The notes under the pieces are model-generated. The model did no database searches and was not told where the DNA came from. It saw only the letters and a list, made by a program, of their open reading frames with translations. A stretch of 64,000 nt of DNA from an uncultured Prevotellaceae bacterium (lineage in GTDB: Bacteria > Bacteroidota > Bacteroidia > Bacteroidales > Bacteroidaceae): contig OMWH01000005.1 in the NCBI GenBank assembly GCA_900314755.1, forward strand, positions 80,272 through 144,271, read 5' to 3'. A program made the translations under genes and the position numbers. Within the stretch, counting starts at the first letter, position 1. Each line of letters begins with the position of its first letter. Below, piece by piece: positions 17,182 through 25,360 of this stretch.

Positions 17182-19631
17182 CCCTTCTTGCTATTAAGCC
17201 ATCGGAAGATGGCAGGTTGAAGTACATAGGAAAGAATAACCGCTGACAGAAGCCCCACGAGGGTGGAGAATCCCACAGAGCGGATAGCAGGATGAGAGGC
17301 TATCAGCATACTGCTGACGGTTGTTATCAAAGTGACAGCACTCAGGAAGATAGCTGTCTTGTGGAAAGTCAGTTTCTGCTGGTCATGGTGGGTTAGTCCA
17401 TCCATCACGAAGATGCTATAGTCGACACCAATACCAAAGATAAAGGTGGAGATGATAATACTAATGAGGTTAAAGCGAATGTCGAAGAGCACCATGGCTC
17501 CCAAGACAATCACCCAGCTGAGCAGGATGGGCAGGAAACCCAGAGCCGCATGCTTCAGGTTAAAACGGAAACTCAACAGCAGCACAGCAAAGACAAAAGC
17601 CATAGACAGCCATTGCAGCACGTTGAAGTCCTCGCTCATCCGAAGCAGGGTATCAGTGGTATAATAATAGGTGTCAAGTACCAATAATTCTGGATGTTGG
17701 GCAACAGCATCACAGATACGGATATAGTCGCTCTCACTGCTACGTACGCTGTCGTTGGCGCAACGGACAGAGGTAAAACAAAGGAAATTGCCATCATAGG
17801 ACTCTTCCATCAGTGTCGACTGATAACCGGCAGGAATCAGACCTGCTTTGTAAAGAGCATCCGGTACATAATCATCTGCCACTTTCTGGAAGAACGTATC
17901 GAAGGCATCCGACGACAAACCTGCCTGCGATGCCGTCTCAGCTATCAGTTGTCGTACTTTAGCCAGCCGTTCTGGTGTCCAGTATGCCTTCCATGCGTCG
18001 ATGCGTTGTTGTTGCACCTTCAAAGGAACGAATATCTGACTGGTATGGGTATAGCTCTTCACCAGTCCTAACTGCTGGAGCGAGTCAAGCTGGTGATCCA
18101 ACAGAGCGAAATGCTCTATGGCCTCTTCCATTGTTTTCCCCTTACTGGCGAAATATTTCTGTTTGTCACCTGTATAGGTCTTGTCACGCAATACCTGTTC
18201 CGAATGCTCAGTGAGCTCTGCTTCATAACCAAGATTATGCATGTCTGCGTCAAAACGGGTCCCTCCCACGAAATAAGCACAGATACAAACCACCATGACA
18301 ACGAGAATCGCTATCAACAGAGGTTTCTTACGGTCGAAGGGATACGTATTGATGCGGTCTATCCAAGCAAAGGAGTGCTTAACACGCTCATCTTTTTTCA
18401 AGAACTGAGGCAGATAGGTCAGACTGAACAAAGTCGTACCAAGGATGGCAAAGGCAGCAAACAGTCCGAAATCCTGCAGGAGGTCAGTCTGGATAAAGAT
18501 CAAACCAGCAAAAGAACCGATAGTTGTCAGACAACCCAGCCATACAGGTTTCACCTGATCTCGCAACATCGCCTCAGGGTCGCCCACATACTGCTGATGG
18601 GTTAAGACATGCAGGACGTAACTAAGTGCCACGCCTAAGACTACTCCTCCGATACCTAAGGCAAGCAACGAGAACTGCCCCTTGATGAAATACATCATGG
18701 TCAGACCAAAGAGAGTACCGAAAACGACAGGTAGTAACAACAAGGGGATAGTGTCCCATCTTCGGAAACATACCAAGAGGAATAGCAATACCAGAATCAG
18801 CGCTCCTGTAATCGTCGTAGTAAGGTCATGCTTGATCTGCGACGAGTTATAATAGCCACTGGCTGGTGTTCCATGATAGCTGATACGTACGTCAGGATGA
18901 CTCTTGGCAAACTCCTCTATCTGTTGGTTCATCATCTCAAAGAGCGCAGAGCCTTGTCCTGTATTAGTCGCAGAGAAATGAGGAGTGATAAAGGCGAGAC
19001 AAACTGTTGAGTCTGGTACGAAGAAATGCCCGTTGATGGTTTTGTAACTTCCTGTTCCTCCTTCCAACAAAGGCTGGAACTGTTTGGCAAGCACATTACG
19101 CATGCCCATCGGATCCATCTGTATCAGTTCAGGAAAAAGTTCTCCTATCTCACTCTGCAGATCATCATAGTTCTGGCGCATCTGTCTGGTGAAGTGCTCA
19201 CGTGTCAGCAAGGTGTCAAAACTGGTATAGACTGCAGTGTCGATATAGGCTGGGAAATGGGCGGTGAGGTAGTCGACACCATCCAACATCAGGTCCTCAG
19301 GCAACTGGTAGAAGATATCCTCGATGGTATGACTAGCAGAGTCACGCAACAGGAGAGTATCCACAAACTGGTCACAGACTTCCGACAGCTGCTCAACTCC
19401 TTTACCCTCAAAAAGAAGAAAGGTCTTATCCTTGATTTTCAAGTCGGCAAAAGCCAGTTTCGTCGTACCATCCTCGTTTTTCGACGACGGCATCAACTTG
19501 TCGATGTCCTCCTCCAAATGAATACGGGTGGCAAACCAACCGAACACAATAAAAAGGACTCCCATCGATGCCCAGCAAACTAGCTGATGGCTGCGGAAGA
19601 ATTGATATAACCTGATGAAAAAGCTCGTCAT
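17178..19631 (-). CDS. MMPL-family exporter (RND superfamily)
   Basis: 817-residue membrane protein with the MMPL layout in two halves. In each half one helix is followed by a periplasmic domain of about 200 residues and then five clustered helices. The first set begins after WASMGVLFIVFGWFATRI (about 19-36), with HVLTHQQY after TM6. The second set ends IRSVGFSTLVGLLSAVILSY. The related exporter of aryl-polyene clusters carries lipid or polyene product across the inner membrane. It overlaps by 4 nt with both neighbours, the dehydratase-like gene upstream and the oxidoreductase downstream, so stoichiometric co-expression is likely. Confidence 0.88.
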   Translation of the reverse strand: MTSFFIRLYQFFRSHQLVCWASMGVLFIVFGWFATRIHLEEDIDKLMPSSKNEDGTTKLAFADLKIKDKTFLLFEGKGVEQLSEVCDQFVDTLLLRDSASHTIEDIFYQLPEDLMLDGVDYLTAHFPAYIDTAVYTSFDTLLTREHFTRQMRQNYDDLQSEIGELFPELIQMDPMGMRNVLAKQFQPLLEGGTGSYKTINGHFFVPDSTVCLAFITPHFSATNTGQGSALFEMMNQQIEEFAKSHPDVRISYHGTPASGYYNSSQIKHDLTTTITGALILVLLFLLVCFRRWDTIPLLLLPVVFGTLFGLTMMYFIKGQFSLLALGIGGVVLGVALSYVLHVLTHQQYVGDPEAMLRDQVKPVWLGCLTTIGSFAGLIFIQTDLLQDFGLFAAFAILGTTLFSLTYLPQFLKKDERVKHSFAWIDRINTYPFDRKKPLLIAILVVMVVCICAYFVGGTRFDADMHNLGYEAELTEHSEQVLRDKTYTGDKQKYFASKGKTMEEAIEHFALLDHQLDSLQQLGLVKSYTHTSQIFVPLKVQQQRIDAWKAYWTPERLAKVRQLIAETASQAGLSSDAFDTFFQKVADDYVPDALYKAGLIPAGYQSTLMEESYDGNFLCFTSVRCANDSVRSSESDYIRICDAVAQHPELLVLDTYYYTTDTLLRMSEDFNVLQWLSMAFVFAVLLLSFRFNLKHAALGFLPILLSWVIVLGAMVLFDIRFNLISIIISTFIFGIGVDYSIFVMDGLTHHDQQKLTFHKTAIFLSAVTLITTVSSMLIASHPAIRSVGFSTLVGLLSAVILSYVLQPAIFRWLNSKKG

Positions 19632-20044
19632 TGCATGAATATTTTCAAGTCTACCTCAGCGATGGTCTCCTCTCCTGTTTTAGAGATGCCATGAGCCAAA
19701 GTCATATTACCAAATGAGAAGCCAAACGTCACCGTTGTCTCTATTCGTTCATTTACCCTGACACGCCGGTGACAGCAGAAGTTTCTCACCTCTACAATCA
19801 TACCGATAGGTGCTGTGTCTTCCTCCTTCTTCTTACAGGCAGCGAGGGCAGAACACGACTGGGCGATATGCTCTATCAGCCCAGTCGGTGATATCATGCC
19901 GTCGGGCAACAGGAAATAGTTCCCCCTACCGACGGTGAGTGCCGTCATAGCGGTATTCTCATCCTGCTGCTCAAACTCGTCGACCATCATGAAAGGGTCA
20001 CGTTGCGGGATAAGCCGCTTGATATCGTCCCCCTTGATGATCAT
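19628..20044 (-). CDS. Hot-dog fold 3-hydroxyacyl-ACP dehydratase-like protein
   Basis: 138-residue hot-dog protein of the FabZ/ApeP kind. IPQRDPFMMVDEF (about 12-24) lines up with the FabZ LPHRYPFLLVDRV region, and the GLIEHIAQS helix (about 76-84) with the central helix carrying the acidic active-site residue. Two histidines usual in FabZ are not seen: LPH is replaced by IPQ, and the GHFP segment is replaced by NYFLLPD. It may use a different active site, need a partner subunit, or bind rather than dehydrate thioesters. It overlaps the ACP gene and the exporter gene by 4 nt each. Confidence 0.78.
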   Translation of the reverse strand: MIIKGDDIKRLIPQRDPFMMVDEFEQQDENTAMTALTVGRGNYFLLPDGMISPTGLIEHIAQSCSALAACKKKEEDTAPIGMIVEVRNFCCHRRVRVNERIETTVTFGFSFGNMTLAHGISKTGEETIAEVDLKIFMQ

Positions 20045-20286
20045 GCTGGCAAGTGCTGCTCGATGTAATCGTACAGATTGTTGAATGTCTGAATCTGATG
20101 CAACTCATTCACGGGAATGGTAATCTTGTAGGTTACCTGCACCAGTGCTATCAGGTCTACCAAATTGATGCTGTCCAGCTGGAGGGTGTCCTTCAGGTTG
20201 GCATCAGGTGTAAACTCACTCTGCTCTACTTCAAACTCTTCTGAGAGCAGTCCATTAACCTGCTCAATGATTTCTTCTCTTGTCAT
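20041..20286 (-). CDS. Acyl carrier protein
   Basis: 81-residue acidic helical carrier. S39 in the LQLDSINLVDLI motif at the start of helix 2 is the 4'-phosphopantetheine site (DSI where the fatty-acid ACP has DSL). It is distinct in sequence from a typical AcpP and is cotranscribed with a KS, so it is probably a dedicated carrier for this operon. A 51-nt gap with AT-rich short repeats separates it from the KS; it overlaps the dehydratase-like gene by 4 nt. Confidence 0.92.
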   Translation of the reverse strand: MTREEIIEQVNGLLSEEFEVEQSEFTPDANLKDTLQLDSINLVDLIALVQVTYKITIPVNELHQIQTFNNLYDYIEQHLPA

Positions 20287-20337
20287 AATTTTCTAATTTT
20301 TTGATTCTTTTTATATTTCAATATTCCGATATCTCGA

Positions 20338-21561
20338 TTAAAGATTCTTCACAATCAATGTGGAGTTTGTACCACCAAAGCCAAACGAGTTGCTGAGGAA
20401 GGTATCGAAATGTGCCTCTATCGTCTCAGGAATGACGTTCACACAAGCTGTCTCCTCATCAGGATTCTCGAAATTGACATTACCTGCGATGAAATCATTC
20501 TTCATCATTAGTATGGTATAGATAATCTCCGATGCACCTGCCATCCACATCTCATGACCTGTCTGACTCTTCGTGGAAGTGACAGGAACACGATAGTCGC
20601 CGAAAATCTGGGCGATAGCCTGAGCCTCACGGCTGTCACCAATCTTCGTAGAGGTGGCATGAGCATTGACATAGCCAATTTCCTTGACATCCACACCACT
20701 CTTCTGGAGACAGAGCTCCAACGAACGGGCCGGTCCTGCCACATTAGGAGTGGAGATATGGTCGCCATTACCTGAGAATCCCCAGCTGACAATCTCTGCA
20801 AGGATTGGCGCACCACGGCGAACAGCACTCTCATAGTCCTCGATAATCAGGGTTGCGGCACCACCACCAGGAACCAAGCCATTGCGGTCACGGTCGAAGG
20901 GACGACTTGCCTTTGTGGCATCATTATCCTCACGGAGGGCAAACGACTGGATGCCGTCGAAAGAGGCGACACCATACATATTAGCTTCCTGGGCACCACC
21001 GCATACCACACAGTCTTGCAGACCGTTCTTAACCAGCAGGTAACCCAGACCAATAGACTGTGATCCAGAAGCACAGGCTGCCGATGCTGTCAGATTGATA
21101 CCTTTCAGGTGAAACAGACAAGCCAGGTTCATCGTCACTGTCGAGTTCATTGACTGGAAGATGGCGCCACTGCCACAAGCTGCTGTAGAGCCAAACTCAC
21201 GGAACTTGTCGAGCGCACGCATGGTAGCCTCAGCTACTGAGTCGTTACCATAGATGATTCCCACCTCATGCTGGTCGATATAGTCTTGTTCCAGACGGGC
21301 ACTTGCCAAAGCATCGCGGGTTGCCATATAAGCATACTGTGCTTCCTCTGGCATGAACTGTCTGAAGTTACGATTTACAAACGGTTTCAAATCGGCTTTA
21401 GGTACGTTGGCACAGAAGGGAGAACGGAATCCCGCATCCACACGCTCCTGACTAAAGATGATACCACTCTTGCCATCATACAAGGACTGGCGTACCTCAT
21501 CCAGCGTCGTGCCAAGACACGACCAGATACCCATTCCTGTGATTACTACTCTTCTTTCCAT
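20338..21561 (-). CDS. Beta-ketoacyl-ACP synthase (FabF/FabB-like)
   Basis: Condensing enzyme that extends an ACP-bound acyl chain with malonyl-ACP. The 407-residue thiolase-fold protein has the full catalytic set: C163 in ACASG, H301 in NAHATST and H336 in QTGHEMW, with the conserved K331 and a GFGGTNS C-terminal loop. It is therefore an active elongating KS, not a chain-length factor. It begins 1 nt before the end of its upstream neighbour's spacing (stop 21563, start 21561), i.e. nearly abutting the GNAT gene. Confidence 0.93.
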   Translation of the reverse strand: MERRVVITGMGIWSCLGTTLDEVRQSLYDGKSGIIFSQERVDAGFRSPFCANVPKADLKPFVNRNFRQFMPEEAQYAYMATRDALASARLEQDYIDQHEVGIIYGNDSVAEATMRALDKFREFGSTAACGSGAIFQSMNSTVTMNLACLFHLKGINLTASAACASGSQSIGLGYLLVKNGLQDCVVCGGAQEANMYGVASFDGIQSFALREDNDATKASRPFDRDRNGLVPGGGAATLIIEDYESAVRRGAPILAEIVSWGFSGNGDHISTPNVAGPARSLELCLQKSGVDVKEIGYVNAHATSTKIGDSREAQAIAQIFGDYRVPVTSTKSQTGHEMWMAGASEIIYTILMMKNDFIAGNVNFENPDEETACVNVIPETIEAHFDTFLSNSFGFGGTNSTLIVKNL

Positions 21562-21562
21562 T

Positions 21563-22696
21563 TTATATATACTTTTTATAACATCTTCTACGTTTTACGA
21601 ACTGCGGATGCAGAGGTTTCCATTGCGACAGCTCCCGAACATTGTCCTCCAGCTGCGGACCCGTCTCTGCCCACTTGAACCCATACTTATTATAAATAGG
21701 TATAAGGTCGTCAAAGAACATGGCATTCACACCCAGTCCCTGATAGTCTGGACGGACGGCTATGAGCAACATCTCCGCATGGTCTTCACGTTTCCATTTG
21801 AGGGCTCTCAACAGATGATACCATCCTGTAGGCCACAAACGGCCGTTTGCCTTCTGCATAGCCTGGGAGAGACACCCCATGGTGATGGCTGCTCCCACGA
21901 CCTCCTCCTGCTCATTGACTATCACCGGAATCAGCTGCTTGTCTATCAGATACAGATACTTGCCCACAAAACTGTCTGCCTGTGCCTTCGACAACTCAGA
22001 GAAGCCGAAGATAGGGGCATACGACTGGTTCAGCAAGTCAAAGACTTTCTCCGCATATCCACCACGGAGGATGTCGCGATTGGTAAGTTTCTTTACCCGC
22101 AACCCTATCTGCTCCCTGGCATATTGGGCTACACGGCTATACCGTGCCGGTATCTCCTTCGGTATATCAATACGTACCTGCAGCCAGTCCGTCTCTTTCT
22201 GCATACCCCATGCTTCCATGTGACGGGGATAATAGTCGGGGTTATAAATGGTGTTCATCGACCCCATCATGTCAAAGTCTTCCACCAGCATTCCCTCCTT
22301 GTCGAAATCGGTGATACCCAGCGGACCCTGCATACGGTCCATTCCCTTCGACTTGCCCCATGCTGCCACAGCATCCAGCAGAGCCTTAGAGACGGTAAGG
22401 TCGTCTATGAACTCTATCATGGAGAACCGCACGTTCTGTGCGTTCCATTTCTTATTCGCCTTGTAATTGACGATCCCCACGATACGTCCTACAGGCTGGT
22501 CATTCTGATAAGCGACGAAGGCTTGGACGTCGGAAAACTCCAACCCAGGATTCTTCTTCCGGTCGAAAAGCATACGCACGTCCGACTCCAGGTCGGGAAC
22601 GAACTGAGGACAATGCTGGTATATTCCATACACCACACGGATGAAGTCGTCCATCTGCTGATGTCCCTGTACTTTTCTGATCACCACCTCGCTCAT
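21563..22696 (-). CDS. GNAT-fold N-acyltransferase-like protein, possible acyl-ACP N-acyltransferase
   Basis: 377-residue two-domain protein. The opening DFIRVVYGIYQHCPQFVPDLESD, then LFDRKKNP, FVAYQNDQPVGRIVGIVN, GPLGITDFDKEGMLVEDFD and MNTIYNPDYYPRHMEAWGMQK are signatures of a family of large GNAT-like proteins that I believe includes the Caulobacter ceramide synthase bCerS as well as many uncharacterised members. A second GNAT half (EMLLIAVRPDYQGLGVNAMFF) holds a RPxxQGxG acyl-CoA-binding-type loop. Placement between a regulator and a KS/ACP pair suggests it joins the operon's acyl chain to an amine. Overlaps the AraC gene by 4 nt. Substrate is inference. Confidence 0.7.
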   Translation of the reverse strand: MSEVVIRKVQGHQQMDDFIRVVYGIYQHCPQFVPDLESDVRMLFDRKKNPGLEFSDVQAFVAYQNDQPVGRIVGIVNYKANKKWNAQNVRFSMIEFIDDLTVSKALLDAVAAWGKSKGMDRMQGPLGITDFDKEGMLVEDFDMMGSMNTIYNPDYYPRHMEAWGMQKETDWLQVRIDIPKEIPARYSRVAQYAREQIGLRVKKLTNRDILRGGYAEKVFDLLNQSYAPIFGFSELSKAQADSFVGKYLYLIDKQLIPVIVNEQEEVVGAAITMGCLSQAMQKANGRLWPTGWYHLLRALKWKREDHAEMLLIAVRPDYQGLGVNAMFFDDLIPIYNKYGFKWAETGPQLEDNVRELSQWKPLHPQFVKRRRCYKKYI

Positions 22697-23550
22697 CGCA
22701 CTATCCTTTTATGTTCTACACGGTATTCCATAGGGGTCACATTAGCCTGCTCACGAAAATACTGGCTGAAGAACGATGAGTTAGGGAATCCGAGCTTATT
22801 GGATATCTCCTTGATACTCATATCAGTATCTTTCAACAGCGAGTAGCAGTCTTGCATTGTACTCTCGGTGATCCACCGCATGGGGTTCTTGCCACTGACT
22901 TTCTTCGAGATGGAAGAAAGATACTTGGGGGTGATATGCAACTGATCGGCATAGAAAGCCACCCGTTGCCGTTTCTGTTCCTGACTGGACAGCAGCTGCA
23001 GGAACTGGTTGAAAATCTCTTTGTCGTGGATGCTCGAGGTATCGTTGTTAAGTGCCATATCCTCATGACGCAACAGCTCCTCGCACACCATCAGCAACAT
23101 CGTACGCAAGAACGACACCAATATCTCCCGGGACAGCAGGGGCATCTTCTCTGCCTTGAAGATGGCGCGGGTGTAGTCCTGCATGCCACCTAACCAGTCA
23201 TTGCCCTCCACCACGTATATCTCCCGCATGTACATCGCTTTGTTCCAGATGTTAATCTGGTTACCCAATATCGATTTCAGCATACGGTCGGACACCAACA
23301 GTGCCGCAGCCTTAGCATCAGAACTGACAAACGTAGGCTCAACGAGCTTACCTGCAGGTATCAACAGCAGTTGTCCTGGAAAGACTTTTACCTGATGGCT
23401 ACCGCCCATCTCCACGACGATACGGCCGCCACGGCAATGCACGATAGTATTATACGACATCCTTGCGGAGGGTAAGTCTTTGGTGTCTCTCACGTTGTCA
23501 GCAAAGAGTATTTCATCCCCCATCGCATGGACAATATTCAATTCTTGCAT
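22693..23550 (-). CDS. AraC-family transcriptional regulator
   Basis: 285-residue regulator. An N-terminal cupin-like sensing domain (about 10-110: HCRGGRIVVEMGG, VFPGQLLLIPAGK) precedes a C-terminal double helix-turn-helix (about 180-280: RVAFYADQLHITPKYLSSISKKVSGKNP and MSIKEISNKLGFPNSSFFSQYFREQANVTPMEYR). ATG 23550 is chosen; the upstream TTG at 23574 falls within the -7 box. It is the first gene of the acyl-chain operon and overlaps the GNAT gene by 4 nt, so it likely controls its own operon. The 22-bp tandem repeats 160-250 nt upstream could be its binding sites. Confidence 0.9.
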   Translation of the reverse strand: MQELNIVHAMGDEILFADNVRDTKDLPSARMSYNTIVHCRGGRIVVEMGGSHQVKVFPGQLLLIPAGKLVEPTFVSSDAKAAALLVSDRMLKSILGNQINIWNKAMYMREIYVVEGNDWLGGMQDYTRAIFKAEKMPLLSREILVSFLRTMLLMVCEELLRHEDMALNNDTSSIHDKEIFNQFLQLLSSQEQKRQRVAFYADQLHITPKYLSSISKKVSGKNPMRWITESTMQDCYSLLKDTDMSIKEISNKLGFPNSSFFSQYFREQANVTPMEYRVEHKRIVR

Positions 23551-23571
23551 ACGTACTCTTCTTTTCCGCTG

Positions 23572-23579
23572 CAAAATTA
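23572..23579 (-). promoter_or_regulatory. -7 box of the ten-gene acyl-chain operon
   Basis: Minus-strand TAATTTTG matches TAnnTTTG; predicted transcription start near 23568, about 18 nt before the AraC ATG. A clear -33 TTTG is missing, compatible with activator dependence. Confidence 0.5.
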
Positions 23580-23713
23580 AACATTATTTTCCAATCTTCG
23601 ACGTTCTTTTTTTCGCCCTTATTGTTCTTTTTGTAATTAGAGCAACTTTTAAGCATGTACTCCATCTTTGACAGAAAACAAGGTGGAGGATGTAAGAAAG
23701 CATTCCCTTCAAT

Positions 23714-23801
23714 GTAAATCAAATTGAATTACAAAGTAAATCAAATTGAATTACAAAGTAAATCAAATTGAATTGCAAAGTAAATCAAATTGAATTGCAA
23801 T
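23714..23801. repeat. Four tandem copies of a 22-bp AT-rich repeat
   Basis: Four contiguous 22-bp units (each starting gtaaatcaaattgaatt) span 88 bp; the first two end acaaa, the last two gcaaa or gcaat. Copies are otherwise identical. The period of about two helical turns would place proteins or bends on one face of DNA. Short inverted arms AAGCATTC (23698-23705) and GAATGCTT (23807-23814) flank the block. It lies between cca and the AraC gene. Confidence 0.85.
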
Positions 23802-23824
23802 AACAAGAATGCTTGTTGTCATCA

Positions 23825-25270
23825 TCAGGAAGCTGTCAGACCCATGGACTGAGCCTTCTGTAACAGCAATTGCATGAGGGGTTCCCGCTCGTTCTCCACC
23901 TTGTTGTCGAGGACGGCATCCTTCAGGTACTGTTTCAGCACCCCCACCTCACGGGAAGGACGGAGATGGAAAAGCTCCATAATCTCGTTGCCGTCAATGA
24001 CAGGCTGCAACAGCCGCTTGTAGTCTTTCTCTTTCAAGTCGGCGATTTTCTCACGCACCATGCGGAAGTTCTCAAGGAACATCTTCTTGCGGACCTCATT
24101 CTTCGAAGTGATATCTGCCTCACAAAGGGTCATCAGGTCGTCGATGTCATCACCTGCGTCGTTCAGCAGTCGCCGCACAGCAGAGTCGGTCACCTCCTCG
24201 TCGGCTATGGCGATGGGACGCATGTGGAGGTCGACGAGTTTCTGCACATAGCGCATCTCGGCTCCCATCGGCAGTTTCAGACGACGGAAGACGTCCTGCA
24301 CCATCTTGGCACCTATATAATTATGGTTATGGAAGGTCCATCCCACCGAGGGTTCCCACCGTTTGGTCCTTGTCTTGCCGATATCATGCAACAGGGCTGC
24401 CCAACGGAGCCACAGGCTGTTGACAGTTGACGGTTGACAGTTGGCAACGACATTCTCCAAGACCTCCAAGGTGTGATAGAAATTGTTCTTATGGGCACGG
24501 CCGTCCCGTTTCTCCACAATGTCGAGGGCTGCAAGCTCGGGGAGTATGAGTTGCAGCAGTCCGCTGCGCTGCAGGTACTCAAAACCGATGCTCGGATGGG
24601 GTGCCATCATAATCTTATTCAACTCCACCTCGATGCGTTCACCACTGACAATCTTGATACGGTCTGCCATCCGCTCCAGAGCCTCGAACGTCTCTTCCTC
24701 TATCTGGAAATGGAGTTGGGTGGCAAAACGGATACAGCGCATCATCCGCAACGGGTCATCAGAGAAGGTCACCTCCGGGTCAAGTGGGGTGGCAATGATA
24801 CGGTCCTGCAGGTCGGCAATGCCATTGAAGGGGTCGACCAACTCACCGAAACGACTCTTATTCAGACAGATAGCCATCGCATTAATAGTGAAGTCACGAC
24901 GGTTCTGGTCGTCTTCCAAGGTACCATCCTCCACAATGGGTTTGCGGGAGTCGTGGCTATAGCTCTCCTTGCGGGCTCCCACGAACTCCACCTCCATATC
25001 ATGGAATTTCACCTGTGCCGTCCCGAAATTGCGGAAGACTGACAGGTGTGCCTTCCGTCCCAGTTCCTTCTTCAACGCCGATGCCACCTCGATACCGCTG
25101 CCCACCACGACGACGTCGATATCGTCGGACGGACGCTCCAGGAAAATGTCACGGACATAGCCACCCACCACATAGCACTCCACACCGAGACGGTCGGCTA
25201 CAGCACTGATCTGATGGAATATCTCTTGGTCTAATATCTTAGCAAGAGCGGCATCGGAATACAATTTCAT
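23825..25270 (-). CDS. cca: tRNA nucleotidyltransferase / HD-domain protein (CCA-adding family)
   Basis: Adds or repairs the 3' CCA of tRNAs. 481 residues from ATG 25270 (an upstream in-frame extension to 25369 crosses the promoter). The nucleotidyltransferase head shows VVGGYVRDIFLERPSDDIDVVVVG (about 29-52) with the GG and DxD metal ligands, and RRDFTINAMA (about 125-134). A C-terminal HD phosphohydrolase domain has LLHDIGKTRTKRW. The tRNA-Val gene at 31354 encodes no CCA, consistent with need for this enzyme. The stretch NCQPSTVNSLW is encoded by a heptamer repeat (24419-24446). Divergent from the PAP2 gene, sharing a promoter region. Confidence 0.9.
   Translation of the reverse strand: MKLYSDAALAKILDQEIFHQISAVADRLGVECYVVGGYVRDIFLERPSDDIDVVVVGSGIEVASALKKELGRKAHLSVFRNFGTAQVKFHDMEVEFVGARKESYSHDSRKPIVEDGTLEDDQNRRDFTINAMAICLNKSRFGELVDPFNGIADLQDRIIATPLDPEVTFSDDPLRMMRCIRFATQLHFQIEEETFEALERMADRIKIVSGERIEVELNKIMMAPHPSIGFEYLQRSGLLQLILPELAALDIVEKRDGRAHKNNFYHTLEVLENVVANCQPSTVNSLWLRWAALLHDIGKTRTKRWEPSVGWTFHNHNYIGAKMVQDVFRRLKLPMGAEMRYVQKLVDLHMRPIAIADEEVTDSAVRRLLNDAGDDIDDLMTLCEADITSKNEVRKKMFLENFRMVREKIADLKEKDYKRLLQPVIDGNEIMELFHLRPSREVGVLKQYLKDAVLDNKVENEREPLMQLLLQKAQSMGLTAS
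24419..24446. repeat. Heptamer repeat inside cca
   Basis: Four 7-nt units gttgaca, gttgacg, gttgaca, gttggca lie within the coding sequence just before the HD domain motif LLHD. The unit has the TCAAC core (minus strand) also seen in the CTCAACT repeat at 54613. Confidence 0.65.
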
Positions 25271-25288
25271 GACATTTTTTTCTTTTCG

Positions 25289-25320
25289 GTTGCAAAAGTA
25301 CAAAAATATTTGTAACTTTG
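25289..25320 (+). promoter_or_regulatory. Promoter of the PAP2-folE operon
   Basis: TAACTTTG (25313-25320) lies 20 nt after GTTG (25289-25292), a near-match to TTTG. Predicted start near 25324, leader about 37 nt. It faces the cca promoter; the two overlap. Confidence 0.55.
25293..25300 (-). promoter_or_regulatory. -7 box of cca
   Basis: Minus-strand TACTTTTG matches TAnnTTTG, 22 nt before the cca ATG. It falls between the -33 and -7 elements of the divergent promoter, so polymerases at the two promoters would compete. Confidence 0.55.
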
Positions 25321-25360
25321 CACACAAATTAATGAATTTATCTAAAGTACACGTACAAGT

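Noticed and set aside
21458-22846. A 462-codon open frame on the plus strand opposite the GNAT gene
   Set aside because: It lies entirely antisense to recognised genes, has no family resemblance and no promoter or ribosome site; long shadows are expected opposite such coding regions.
12035-23579. A canonical aryl-polyene cluster
   Set aside because: No ammonia lyase, AMP ligase, second ketosynthase, thioesterase or acyltransferase is present, so the standard label would overstate the evidence.
23714-23801. CRISPR array
   Set aside because: The 22-bp units are contiguous with no spacers, and no cas gene is nearby.
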